DNA from: Planctomycetota bacterium
Lineage (GTDB): Bacteria; Planctomycetota; Planctomycetia; Pirellulales; Pirellulaceae
Assembly (NCBI GenBank): GCA_023430365.1
Contig: JAEZAS010000244.1
Coordinates: 1 to 13,370, forward strand
Length of the DNA stretch: 13,370 nucleotides
Direction of reading: 5' to 3'
Within the stretch, counting starts at the first letter, position 1, and every line of letters begins with the position of its first letter. Position numbers and translations under genes: made by a program. Positions 6,234 through 13,133 of this stretch are shown in pieces. Under the pieces are notes generated by a model that was not told the DNA's origin, did not search any database, and was given only the letters and a program-made list of their open reading frames with translations.

Positions 6234-6656
6234 ATGAAACAGCGAAACATCATCGTCACGAAGACCGATCTCACCCGTTTGCAGGCAACGATCAACTCGG
6301 CCCGCCAGGACACCCGCGTCCCTGTGCAGCTCTTGGATTCGCTGGAAGACGAGCTGCGCCGTGCGCAGGTGGTGGAGCCAGGCGAATTGCCCGACGACGT
6401 CGTTTCGATGGAATCGACCATCTGGTTCCGCGATGAAGCCGACGGCGACGAAGAGTGCTACACGCTGGTCTACCCCCAGCAGGCGGACGTGTCGCAGAAC
6501 AAGATCTCCGTCATTGCTCCGATCGGCACCGCGCTGCTCGGTTATCGGATTGGCGACGTTGTGGAGTGGGCGGTGCCGGCCGGCATCAGCCGCTTGACGA
6601 TCACGCGCGTCGAGCATCGCTCGCAGCCGAAGCCAACCGAAGAGTGCGCCGCGTAA
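6234..6656 (+). CDS. rnk: Rnk-like GreA/GreB-family RNA polymerase-binding protein
   Basis: Belongs to the 'regulator of nucleoside diphosphate kinase' branch of the GreA/GreB family, whose members bind RNA polymerase near the secondary channel. The 140 residues match Rnk (about 135). A short N-terminal helical segment (about 10-48, TDLTRLQATINSARQD through LDSLEDELRRAQ) is much shorter than the long coiled coil of GreA. The C-terminal FKBP-like domain (about 50-130) carries VVSMESTIWFRDE, ISVIAPIGTALLGYRIGDVVEW and the closing strand ITRVEH, typical of the GreA/GreB C-terminal domain. The ATG at 6234 gives the expected family N-terminus; only a weak AGAG precedes it. A stress-like gene follows after 81 bases, probably in the same transcript. 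An anti-cleavage or competitor role at the polymerase is inferred from the family. Confidence 0.85.
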   Translation: MKQRNIIVTKTDLTRLQATINSARQDTRVPVQLLDSLEDELRRAQVVEPGELPDDVVSMESTIWFRDEADGDEECYTLVYPQQADVSQNKISVIAPIGTALLGYRIGDVVEWAVPAGISRLTITRVEHRSQPKPTEECAA

Positions 6657-6737
6657 GGTTCAGATGTCATCAATGCTTCCCCAGAAGATGTTCTTCCGCA
6701 GACGTTATTGAGGTTTCCAACTCACAAGGATCTTGCC

Positions 6738-7721
6738 ATGTCACTTGCAAAACGTTGGCTGCCCGGCGGCGCTTTCGCCCGTGGGTCGGTGTCGCCTGCA
6801 AGTCTTGGCACAGGTCACAAGTCTCTTGTGGTAGCACTGCGCGATCTCGACGAGGCGGAGAACCTGCTCACGTTCGCGGCTTCGCTGGCGATGACGTCCC
6901 AGCTGCGTTTGCAGTTGATCCACGTACGCTCTCCGGCGACTTGGGCCGAAACCGATGATGTACTGCTCGTCGACGACGGACAGGAGATCGGTTTTCGGCT
7001 GCGATCGTCGCAGCATCTGGCCGCGCTCGCGCAGCGCTGGTCGCGGTTGGTCGGCGGCAGCATCGGCGTCGCGACGCGGATCAATTCCAGCCTGATTCCC
7101 GTGCTCGACCAGGCGTGCAGAATGGGCGACGAGTATGTCGTGGTGCGCCAGCCCAGTCGTTCTCTGTTGCAGCGCTGGTGGAACGACACGGCCGAGCAAG
7201 AAGTAGTTAGCTCGAACTACCCAATGTTCGTCGTTCCGAACCGGAATGATGCCCGCGGAGCAGGTCAACGGCGGCCGATCCGGCGGGTGCTGCTAGTTGT
7301 TGATGATCGCCCTGAATCGTTCGACGCCGTTTCGCGCGCCCTATCGCTGTTCGGCAACAGCGCTGAGTACCACCTGCTGCACGTGTCGCCGCTCCGCAGT
7401 CTCGGGACATTGCGCCCCGGTCAGGCGGGCACGACAACGGCCGCAGGGGATGATGCCGTCGACCTGCGCAACCAGGCCTGGTTCGCGATGCATCAGGCGC
7501 GGGAGCAGATCGAAGCGGCTGGAGCACAAGCCGAAGCTTCGCTGATCTTCGATAGTCTCCCGCCGGGCGCTGCGATCCTGTCGCAGGCAGCCATTCGGGA
7601 TGTCGACGCGATCGTGATGACCCGGCGGCCGCGGGAGCTGCGATTCTGGCGAAAGTCGCCGTGGCGGCAAGTCGCGCGAGAGGCCTGCGTTCCCGTTTTG
7701 CTTTGTCCCCAGGCTTCGTGA
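6738..7721 (+). CDS. Tandem universal-stress-like protein
   Basis: The 327 residues appear to contain two UspA-like alpha/beta domains. The first (about 28-168) begins KSLVVALRDLDEAENLLTFA, has LQLIHVRSP after its second strand and ends YPMFVVPN. The second (about 181-324) begins RRVLLVVDDRPESFDAVSRA, has YHLLHVSPL, then IRDVDAIVMTRR, and ends ACVPVLLCPQ. These are the classic strand positions of the family. The ATP-binding signature G-x2-G-x9-G(S/T) is absent from both domains (PSRSLLQRWW and RRPRELRFWRKSPWR stand in its place), so it probably does not bind ATP like MJ0577-type Usps. The start at 6738 is well supported by AAGGA at 6726-6730, seven bases upstream. A cytoplasmic stress-adaptor role is inferred from the family only. 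Confidence 0.75.
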   Translation: MSLAKRWLPGGAFARGSVSPASLGTGHKSLVVALRDLDEAENLLTFAASLAMTSQLRLQLIHVRSPATWAETDDVLLVDDGQEIGFRLRSSQHLAALAQRWSRLVGGSIGVATRINSSLIPVLDQACRMGDEYVVVRQPSRSLLQRWWNDTAEQEVVSSNYPMFVVPNRNDARGAGQRRPIRRVLLVVDDRPESFDAVSRALSLFGNSAEYHLLHVSPLRSLGTLRPGQAGTTTAAGDDAVDLRNQAWFAMHQAREQIEAAGAQAEASLIFDSLPPGAAILSQAAIRDVDAIVMTRRPRELRFWRKSPWRQVAREACVPVLLCPQAS

Positions 7722-7756
7722 AGCGGCGTCCCCGTTTGCATGCCTTGTCGTTGCAT

Positions 7757-7800
7757 CAGCGATCGCCAATTCTTTTGGCGCAATTGCAACGATCGCGCTG
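7757..7800. repeat. Inverted GCGATCG/CGATCGC pair with nested hairpin
   Basis: GCGATCG (7759-7765) and CGATCGC (7790-7796) form a perfect 7-bp inverted repeat. Inside it CGCCA (7764-7768) pairs with TGGCG (7776-7780), competing for two bases. TTGCA precedes both GCGATCG-like segments, so a degenerate direct repeat is also present. It lies just downstream of the stress-like gene and could be part of its 3' end structure. No function is recognisable. Confidence 0.3.
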
Positions 7801-7805
7801 TTTGT

Positions 7806-7831
7806 AGGGACTTTGTCCCTCTCCTGTTTTT
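7806..7831 (+). terminator. Probable intrinsic terminator after the stress-like gene
   Basis: AGGGAC (7806-7811) pairs perfectly with GTCCCT (7815-7820) across a three-base loop, and a T-run (7827-7831) follows six bases later. It lies 84 bases after the stop at 7721 and before the next operon. The gap between stem and T-run makes it less than ideal. Confidence 0.5.
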
Positions 7832-7878
7832 AAACCGGTCCGAAATGACCGTTCGCGGCTTTGGCTCGGGCTCGTTTG

Positions 7879-7906
7879 GACTAAATTACGGTTCTGTAAT
7901 TTAGTC
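7879..7906. promoter_or_regulatory. Perfect 11-bp inverted repeat in front of the ACP ribosome binding site
   Basis: GACTAAATTAC (7879-7889) and GTAATTTAGTC (7896-7906) are exact inverted copies around a six-base loop. With one extra base and one mismatch the match extends outward to about 7873-7911. The repeat is markedly A/T-rich in a GC-rich region. Its end lies a few bases before the ACGAGG ribosome binding site (7909-7914) of the gene at 7922. There is no T-run after it, so a terminator is unlikely; an operator, or an RNA hairpin affecting translation, fits better. Hexamers resembling -35 (TTTGGA, 7875) and -10 (TAATTT, 7897) with 16-base spacing overlap it. Confidence 0.55.
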
Positions 7907-7921
7907 GAACGAGGTCGACCC

Positions 7922-8212
7922 ATGTCTCAAAATCCTTCGCCGCCCAGCCACGAACCGGCGCCACCTGGCGCCGACGAAGTGCGGCAGCGCATCCGCCAGT
8001 TTGTGCAGCAGCAGTTTCCCGCCGCGCGCAAAGGTCTGTCCGACAGCGATTCGCTGCTGAAGCCGGGTATTATCGATTCGCTCGGGACGCTCGAGATCGT
8101 GACGTTTCTCGAGAGCGAGTTCCAGGTGCAACTGACCGACGAGGAAATGCTCTCCGAACATTTTGAGTCGATCGATTCGCTGACCCAGTTGGTTCTCTCC
8201 AAGGTCGCCTAG
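7922..8212 (+). CDS. Acyl/aminoacyl carrier protein
   Basis: Small carrier protein that would hold a substrate as a thioester on a phosphopantetheine arm. In the 96 residues a proline-rich N-terminal tail (about 1-17) precedes a four-helix carrier fold (about 18-94). The attachment site is S53 in KPGIIDSLGTLEIVTF, followed by a typical helix III segment (FQVQLTDEEMLSEHFESIDSLTQLV). It is therefore a stand-alone carrier protein distinct from a fatty-acid ACP (D-S-L context, but different surroundings). The ATG at 7922 has ACGAGG at 7909-7914. The ligase gene begins 10 bases after its stop, so the two are almost certainly partners. Such free carrier proteins accompany the exosortase-A-type ligase and decarboxylase found directly downstream. 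Confidence 0.9.
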   Translation: MSQNPSPPSHEPAPPGADEVRQRIRQFVQQQFPAARKGLSDSDSLLKPGIIDSLGTLEIVTFLESEFQVQLTDEEMLSEHFESIDSLTQLVLSKVA

Positions 8213-8222
8213 GGAGGTGGAG

Positions 8223-9821
8223 ATGGACTACCTGGTGCATCATCTTGTCTGGGCCTCGGCCAGGCGGTTTCCCGATCAGGAAGCGGTTGCCGGGGCCGGC
8301 GAGCGGCTGACGTATCGTCAGTTCCACGAGCAGGTGATCGGCGTCGGACAGGGTCTGCGGCAGGCGGGAGTCGCTCGAGGGGAGCGGATCGGAGTGTTGC
8401 TCGAGCCAGGCGTTCCTCTGGCGGTGAGCCTGTTTGCCATCTCGCAGGCTGGCGGAGCGTTTGTGCCGATTCATCCGTCCCTGCTGACCGAGCAGGTGGA
8501 GCACATCGCGCGCGATTGCCAGATGTCGGCCATCATCACAACCGCAGCACGCTGGAAAGAACTGCGGCCCACGCTCACCCAAATCGAATCGCTGCGCTTC
8601 GTCGTTCTCGTCGACGGCAATCCGGAACTGGAGGCAACGGTTCCTGAGTACGCGTTCGCAGCATGGCGCGACGAGCGAAATTGCCAGCCGCCGGGCGATC
8701 TGGCGATCGAAAAGGATCTTGTGGCCATCCTCTACACCTCCGGCTCCACCGGCAAACCGAAGGGAGTGATGCTGTCGCATGCCAATCTGATCGCCGGCGC
8801 TTCGATCGTCTCGGAGTATCTCAGCATCACGTCGAGCGATCGCATCCTGGCGGTGCTGCCCTTCAGTTTTGATGCGGGCCTGAACCAACTGATGACGGCC
8901 GTCCAGCAAGGAGGCGCCTGCATCATGATGAAGTTCCTCTTCGCGCGCGAGATCGTCGCGATGCTGGAGAAGGAACGCATCACCGGACTCGCGGGGGTGC
9001 CGTCGCTGTGGGGGCTGCTCGCCCAACCGAACTCAAAACTCGCCCAGACAAAGCTCGAACATCTCCGCTATATCACCAACACCGGCGGAGCGCTGCCGCT
9101 CAGCGTTCTCGGCCGCCTGCGCGAGGCTCTGCCGTCCACCCAGGTCTTCCTGATGTACGGCCTGACGGAGGCGTTTCGTTCAACCTATCTACCTCCGGAG
9201 GAACTCGACCGTCGCCCGACGTCGATGGGCAAGGCCATCCCGAACACCGAGATCCTCGTTATCAACGAGCAGGGCGCCGAGTGTGGTCCCGGCGAAGTCG
9301 GCGAACTCGTCCATCGCGGGCCGACGGTGTCGCTCGGCTATTGGGGGCGGCAGGATCTGACCGATCGCGTGCTGCGGCCACATCCCTTTGCCCGGCCTGA
9401 AATCGGCGACGTCGAGCGAGTCTGCTACTCGGGCGATCTGGTGCGCAAGGATGAGGAAGGTTTCTTATACTTCGTCGGCCGGCGGGATAATCTGATCAAG
9501 TCGTCGGGATTTCGTATCAGTCCCAACGAGGTCGAAGAAGGACTGTGTCGCTGCGAGGGAGTGCGCGAGGCGGCCGTCATTGGTCTTCCGGACGAATTGC
9601 TGGGGCAGCGGATCAAGGCCTTCGTCGTGCCGCAGGAAGGCCATTCCTTAGACGTCGACGACTTGCTGCAACAGGCGGCCACGCGACTGCCGCGGCACAT
9701 GGCGCCCAAGGCAATCGAGGTGCTGAGCGAACTGCCGAAGACGTCCAGCGGCAAGATCGACTACCCAGCCCTGCGCCGGCGCGAAGCCGAGTCGCAGCCT
9801 ACCTCCAGCGCTGTGTCATGA
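8223..9821 (+). CDS. AMP-forming acyl/aminoacyl-ACP ligase (exosortase-A-associated type)
   Basis: ANL-superfamily adenylating enzyme: activates a carboxylate with ATP and should pass it to the carrier protein encoded just upstream. The 532 residues hold the expected motifs: P-loop YTSGSTGKPKG (171-181), LPFSFDAGLNQ (212-222), MYGLTEAFRSTYLPP (311-325), YSGD (402-405), the hinge GRRDNLIKSSGFRISPNEVE (419-438) and catalytic K511 in SSGKIDY. The overall pattern, with the FRSTYLPPEELDRRP segment, fits the acyl-CoA ligase family associated with exosortase A (TIGR03098-like). I place the start at ATG 8223, five bases after GGGAGG (8212-8217); a GTG at 8217 lies inside that ribosome site. Its stop overlaps the next start by four bases (ATGA). 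The substrate is unknown; an amino acid is plausible given the decarboxylase neighbour. Confidence 0.9.
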   Translation: MDYLVHHLVWASARRFPDQEAVAGAGERLTYRQFHEQVIGVGQGLRQAGVARGERIGVLLEPGVPLAVSLFAISQAGGAFVPIHPSLLTEQVEHIARDCQMSAIITTAARWKELRPTLTQIESLRFVVLVDGNPELEATVPEYAFAAWRDERNCQPPGDLAIEKDLVAILYTSGSTGKPKGVMLSHANLIAGASIVSEYLSITSSDRILAVLPFSFDAGLNQLMTAVQQGGACIMMKFLFAREIVAMLEKERITGLAGVPSLWGLLAQPNSKLAQTKLEHLRYITNTGGALPLSVLGRLREALPSTQVFLMYGLTEAFRSTYLPPEELDRRPTSMGKAIPNTEILVINEQGAECGPGEVGELVHRGPTVSLGYWGRQDLTDRVLRPHPFARPEIGDVERVCYSGDLVRKDEEGFLYFVGRRDNLIKSSGFRISPNEVEEGLCRCEGVREAAVIGLPDELLGQRIKAFVVPQEGHSLDVDDLLQQAATRLPRHMAPKAIEVLSELPKTSSGKIDYPALRRREAESQPTSSAVS

Positions 9822-11176
9822 GCTCACGTGTCGCCAGTTCCGCCAGTTCGCAGCAAGTCGCACCCAGCGGCCTGGCCGCTGCATCGATTGCCGAGCACTT
9901 CGCGCAGGATCGCGGCGAACTGCTGCTCGGTGGCCAGCGTGTTTCGAAGTTGCTTGCCCGATTCGGGTCTCCCCTGTTTGTTTACGACAGTAGCGTCCTC
10001 GATCGAAGGTTGCAGCAGCTTCGGCAGACGCTGCCGGATCGGTTTCAGATCTATTACTCGGTCAAGGCGAATCCCAACCAGGCGATCCTGCGACGGATGC
10101 TCGCCCGCGGGTGCGGTTTGGAGATTGCTTCCATCGGCGAGTTGCATCAGGCTCTCGCGGCTGGCTGCTCGCCCGATCGCATTGTGTTTGCCGGCCCGGG
10201 CAAGACCGAGGCGGAGCTCTCTGAGGCGGTGAACTGCCATCTCGGTGAAGTGCACGTCGAATCGCTCCGCGAAGGCAAGCTGCTCGCCGGCATTGCCCAA
10301 CGTGCAAGTCGCCGGGTTCGCATCTCGCTCCGCGTCAATCCATCCGAGGCCGCTCAAGGCGGTGCGATGCGGATGGGAGGGCGGGCGACTCCTTTCGGCA
10401 TCGACGAGGAGCAGTTGCCAGGCGTGGTCGAGGAACTGCTCCGGGAACCGTCGCTGCACATCGCGGGGCTGCATCTGTTTGTGGGCACCCAGATCCTCGA
10501 CGCCGACGTGCTCGCCGCGCAGTACCAGGTGGGGCTGGCCATCGCCCGGCGCCTGGCTGAGCAATTGCGGCGGCCGCTGGAAACGCTCGACTTCGGCGGC
10601 GGACTTGGCGTTCCTTACTTCGCCGGCGAGGAGCCGCTCGACCTGCAGCGACTTCGCAGCCGGCTCGACGAGTTGATGGCGAGCATTGCGGGCGAAGCGG
10701 CTTTTGCCTCGACGCAGTTCCTGGTCGAACCGGGACGTTTCCTCGTGGCCGAAGCGGGAGTCTACCTCGCTCGCGTGCTCGATGTGAAACGCTCTCGCGA
10801 CAAGACGTTCGTCGTCACCGACGGCGGCATGCACCATCACCTGGCGGCGTCGGGGAACTTGGGACAGACCATCAAGCGCAACTTTCCCCTGGTGGTCGCC
10901 AACAAGCTCGATCAACCAGCCGCAGGCAAGGTCGAAGTCGTGGGCCCGCTCTGCACGCCGCTCGATGTTCTGGCCCGGCAGTTCGAAGCGCCCGCCGTGG
11001 AACCGGGCGACATCGTCGCCGTGCTCCATTCCGGCGCCTATGCCCGAACGGCCAGCCCGCTGGGCTTCCTGAGTCATTCGAGCCCGGCCGAGGTGCTGGT
11101 CGGCGATGGCCAGCCCCGCCTGATTCGTCGTCGCGGCCGGCCCGAGGACTATCTCACGGATCAAACCGACCTTTAG
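9818..11176 (+). CDS. PLP-dependent decarboxylase, fold III (exosortase-A-associated type)
   Basis: Resembles diaminopimelate/ornithine decarboxylases but best fits the exosortase-A-associated branch (TIGR03099-like). The 452 residues form an alanine-racemase-like barrel plus a beta domain. PLP lysine is K83 in YYSVKANPNQAIL; GLHLFVGTQ (217-225), GGGLGVPYF (260-268) and EPGRFLVAEAG (304-314) line the cofactor site; GPLCTPLD (376-383) holds the cysteine contributed to the partner active site; HSGAYAR (404-410) follows. An extra 40-residue N-terminal segment precedes the barrel. The start at 9818 overlaps the ligase stop (ATGA), indicating translational coupling; the frame is open further upstream, but only within the ligase gene. 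By analogy with VinO and BtrK it may act on an aminoacyl group held by the upstream carrier protein rather than on a free amino acid; that is inference. Confidence 0.88.
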   Translation: MSSRVASSASSQQVAPSGLAAASIAEHFAQDRGELLLGGQRVSKLLARFGSPLFVYDSSVLDRRLQQLRQTLPDRFQIYYSVKANPNQAILRRMLARGCGLEIASIGELHQALAAGCSPDRIVFAGPGKTEAELSEAVNCHLGEVHVESLREGKLLAGIAQRASRRVRISLRVNPSEAAQGGAMRMGGRATPFGIDEEQLPGVVEELLREPSLHIAGLHLFVGTQILDADVLAAQYQVGLAIARRLAEQLRRPLETLDFGGGLGVPYFAGEEPLDLQRLRSRLDELMASIAGEAAFASTQFLVEPGRFLVAEAGVYLARVLDVKRSRDKTFVVTDGGMHHHLAASGNLGQTIKRNFPLVVANKLDQPAAGKVEVVGPLCTPLDVLARQFEAPAVEPGDIVAVLHSGAYARTASPLGFLSHSSPAEVLVGDGQPRLIRRRGRPEDYLTDQTDL

Positions 11177-11200
11177 GAGCGTTTGAACTAGCGAGCGGGT

Positions 11201-11230
11201 GGCGGGGCCTAAGCAAAGCGTGGCCCCGTC
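11201..11230 (+). other. GC-rich hairpin between decarboxylase and GNAT-like genes
   Basis: Bases 11201-11209 pair with 11222-11230 in nine pairs (one G-T), with the core CGGGGCC/GGCCCCG and a 12-base loop. A short TTTT lies nine bases later (11237-11240). It sits 24 bases after the decarboxylase stop in the 108-base gap. It may attenuate read-through into the next gene or be an mRNA-stabilising hairpin; it is not a clean terminator. Confidence 0.35.
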
Positions 11231-11284
11231 CGATGGTTTTCTCCGTTCATCTTTCCTCTGCCGCTCGGACAAAGCAGGGCCTCC

Positions 11285-12226
11285 ATGCTGCAAATCCGAA
11301 AAATCACGCCGGCTGACTTCGACGAAGTCCACGCCCACCTGCTCACGCAGGTCGATCCCGCGATCCCACGATCGCGCTGGCAGCGGACGTTCGGCAACTA
11401 CACCGGCAGCGACGAGCAGCACTGCGGCTACGTCCTGACCGATGGCGGCCGCCTCGTCGGAGTGCTCGGGGCGATCTTCAGCGAGCGCCAGATCGAAGGC
11501 GCCGCGGCCCGGTTCTGCAACATCCATTGCTGGTACGTCCAGGAGGAATACCGCCCGCGCAGCCTCATGCTGATGCAGCCGATCTTGAGGCTCAAGGACC
11601 ACACGATCACCGACCTCACCCCGTCGATCCGCGTCGCTGCCATCGCCAAGCGCCTCGGGTTCATCACGCTCGATCGGTCCGCCGTCATCCTCCCGGCCCT
11701 GGGACGACTCCCCGACGATACCGACGCGACGATCGAGGACGTCAGCGACCGAGCCGAAGCCTGGCCGGACCTCGATCCCGAAACTTGGCGACTGCATCGC
11801 GATCATCAGGACGCAGAGTGTCGCGCGGCTTGGCTCCAGGATGGTCAGGAGCACTGCTACATCGCCTACTCGCTCGTCTCGCGCCATCGCTGGCCCTATT
11901 GTCTGGTCCACTGCGTGACCAATCCGGGGCTGCTCGCCCGGCAGCATGCCCGGTTTCGCTCGTTCGTCCTGTCGCGAACGGGGGGACGCTACGTGGCGAT
12001 CGATTCCCGCTTGCTCGCCGGGCAGTCGGTCCCCCGTTCGTTCCGCGTCCGCTCGAACGAGCAGCTCTATCGCCCCCACCGCGTCGAGCCGCATCAGGTC
12101 GACAGTCTCTACACCGAACTCGCGTTCCTGAAGCACTCCATCTTCCCCGGCCTGCATCAGCGCGTCCGCTACGCCGTCAAACGCTGCTTCCCCCAGTCGA
12201 TCCAAAAACTGTTTCCCCCCGCCTGA
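11285..12226 (+). CDS. GNAT-like acyltransferase with degenerate CoA loop
   Basis: The N-terminal half (about 1-130) follows the GNAT N-acyltransferase plan. LQIRKITPADFDEVHAHL opens as beta1-alpha1, GRLVGVLGAIFSE gives the middle strands, CNIHCWYVQEEYRPRSLMLMQPI occupies the motif A strand and loop, and TPSIRVAAIAKRLGF matches motif B. The usual Q/R-x2-G-x-G/A pyrophosphate loop is replaced by YRPRSLMLM, so CoA binding may be altered or lost. The C-terminal half (about 140-313) is unfamiliar, with many His, Arg and Trp residues (LVSRHRWPYCLVHCV). At 313 residues it is longer than single-domain GNATs (about 150-180). The start at 11285 has only a weak AGCAGGG upstream. Following the carrier-protein cassette, it could take an acyl group from the carrier rather than from CoA; this is inference. 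Confidence 0.65.
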   Translation: MLQIRKITPADFDEVHAHLLTQVDPAIPRSRWQRTFGNYTGSDEQHCGYVLTDGGRLVGVLGAIFSERQIEGAAARFCNIHCWYVQEEYRPRSLMLMQPILRLKDHTITDLTPSIRVAAIAKRLGFITLDRSAVILPALGRLPDDTDATIEDVSDRAEAWPDLDPETWRLHRDHQDAECRAAWLQDGQEHCYIAYSLVSRHRWPYCLVHCVTNPGLLARQHARFRSFVLSRTGGRYVAIDSRLLAGQSVPRSFRVRSNEQLYRPHRVEPHQVDSLYTELAFLKHSIFPGLHQRVRYAVKRCFPQSIQKLFPPA

Positions 12227-12296
12227 TCGCTGCCGGCAGGGCCAATCGACCCGGCGATTCCGCGGCAGAATCCATCTTCTGTGAATCTGGGCGAAG

Positions 12297-12305
12297 TGCT
12301 ACGAT
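12297..12305 (+). promoter_or_regulatory. Possible extended -10 promoter for the methyltransferase
   Basis: TGC followed by TACGAT gives an extended -10 pattern in the 112-base gap before the gene at 12339. The predicted start is near 12312, followed by AAGGAGG at 12325-12331. No good -35 hexamer is visible. If real, the methyltransferase has its own transcript in addition to any read-through. Confidence 0.3.
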
Positions 12306-12338
12306 TGCCCGGGGTTTCAGCCGCAAGGAGGCAGGGGT

Positions 12339-12971
12339 ATGTCGTTGCTCAGTGAAGTGCGTGTCGCCGTACGCAAGGTTCGCCGGATTGTCGGTCTGCG
12401 CGAACCCGCGCCCGTGCTCGACGCCAACTATTACCAGACGCTTCACGAACAGGAGTCGTACCAGGCCAACAACTGGCTCGTCGCCGACCTGCCTTTCCTG
12501 AAGCAACAAACCAGCGGCGTCCTCGTCGAGATCGGTTGCGGCAACGGTCGATTCGTCGACGCGGCAGCCGAGCACTTCGCTCGCATCGAGGCCTGCGATT
12601 GGGCGAAGTCGCCTCTGCTACGCGAGATCCTCACCCGCCACTCCAACGTTGCCTTCCACGCCTGCGATGTGACGAAGGACGAACTCGCGCTACGCGGCGA
12701 TCTCGTTGCCAGCGCCGATGTGCTCGAACACTTCCCGCTCGAAAGCCTCCAGCAAACGCTCGCGAAGATCGACGCGGTCGCTCCGCTCGCCTATCACAAG
12801 ATCGCCTGCTACCACGACGGCCATTCCCACCTCTCGGTCATGCCCGCCGAGGAGTGGCTTCAGCGGTTCCGCCAACTCGACCCAGCCTATCGGCTGCTGC
12901 GGGTCGAGCACCGCCGCGGCAACCCCCAGCACGCCGTCGCCGTGATCGGCAAGAACCTGCGCGAAGCGTAG
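12339..12971 (+). CDS. Class I SAM-dependent methyltransferase
   Basis: Rossmann-fold methyltransferase of the Methyltransf_11/23 type, 210 residues, cytoplasmic. A short basic N-terminal helix (about 5-20) is followed by helices and then motif I VEIGCGNGRFVD (63-74), with motif II ARIEACDWAKSP (81-92), an acidic strand AFHACDV (105-111) and ADVLEHF (126-132) as the motif IV region. A histidine-rich stretch AYHKIACYHDGHSHLSVMP (151-169) lies where substrate-binding loops occur. The ATG at 12339 has a full AAGGAGG (12325-12331), the strongest ribosome site in the window. The C-terminal RRGNPQHAVAVIGKN closes the fold. The substrate is not recognisable; similar proteins occur in polysaccharide and secondary-metabolite loci. 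Its link to the upstream carrier-protein genes rests only on orientation and proximity. Confidence 0.8.
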   Translation: MSLLSEVRVAVRKVRRIVGLREPAPVLDANYYQTLHEQESYQANNWLVADLPFLKQQTSGVLVEIGCGNGRFVDAAAEHFARIEACDWAKSPLLREILTRHSNVAFHACDVTKDELALRGDLVASADVLEHFPLESLQQTLAKIDAVAPLAYHKIACYHDGHSHLSVMPAEEWLQRFRQLDPAYRLLRVEHRRGNPQHAVAVIGKNLREA

Positions 12972-12999
12972 TATCGAAAATCAACTGAGTAGCACGCCC

Positions 13000-13115
13000 A
13001 AGAGCAATGGGTGGCACGCCCTGGAGCGCAGCGAAGGGCGTGGAAACCAAACCCTGCCACTCAGACCACGCCCTTCACTTCGTTCACGGCGTGCCACCCA
13101 CAGCCCTCTGCTCTT
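13000..13115. repeat. REP-like pair of inverted units
   Basis: Two versions of one unit face each other: 13000-13043 and the reverse complement of 13066-13115. The outer arms match over 13 bp (13008-13020 with 13088-13100) and the inner arms over 11 bp (13033-13043 with 13066-13076). Each unit also folds alone: CACGCCCT (13015-13022) with AGGGCGTG (13035-13042), and CACGCC (13067-13072) with GGCGTG (13088-13093). A further partial copy (AGCACGCCC, 12991-12999) precedes them. The intergenic position between convergent genes, the size and the internal hairpins are those of REP/BIME elements. No transposase is nearby. Confidence 0.7.
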
Positions 13116-13133
13116 AGCTTCTCATCGACCCGC

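Noticed and set aside
5771..6421. Minus-strand open frame of 216 codons over the small-protein end and rnk leader
   Set aside because: It crosses two genes and the regulatory region, with no family resemblance.
7781..7800. Sigma-54 promoter near TTGGCGCAATTGC (7775-7787)
   Set aside because: The GG-to-GC spacing is three bases too short.
9545..9817. Upstream extension of the decarboxylase frame
   Set aside because: It lies within the ligase gene out of frame; the ATGA overlap at 9818 and homologous N-termini support the later start.
9824..12205. Minus-strand open frame of 793 codons across the decarboxylase and GNAT-like genes
   Set aside because: It spans two real plus-strand genes and the gap between them, lacks recognisable domains, and results from codon bias with few stops in that frame.
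13009..13115. CRISPR array
   Set aside because: There are only two units in opposite orientation with internal hairpins, and no regular spacers or cas genes.
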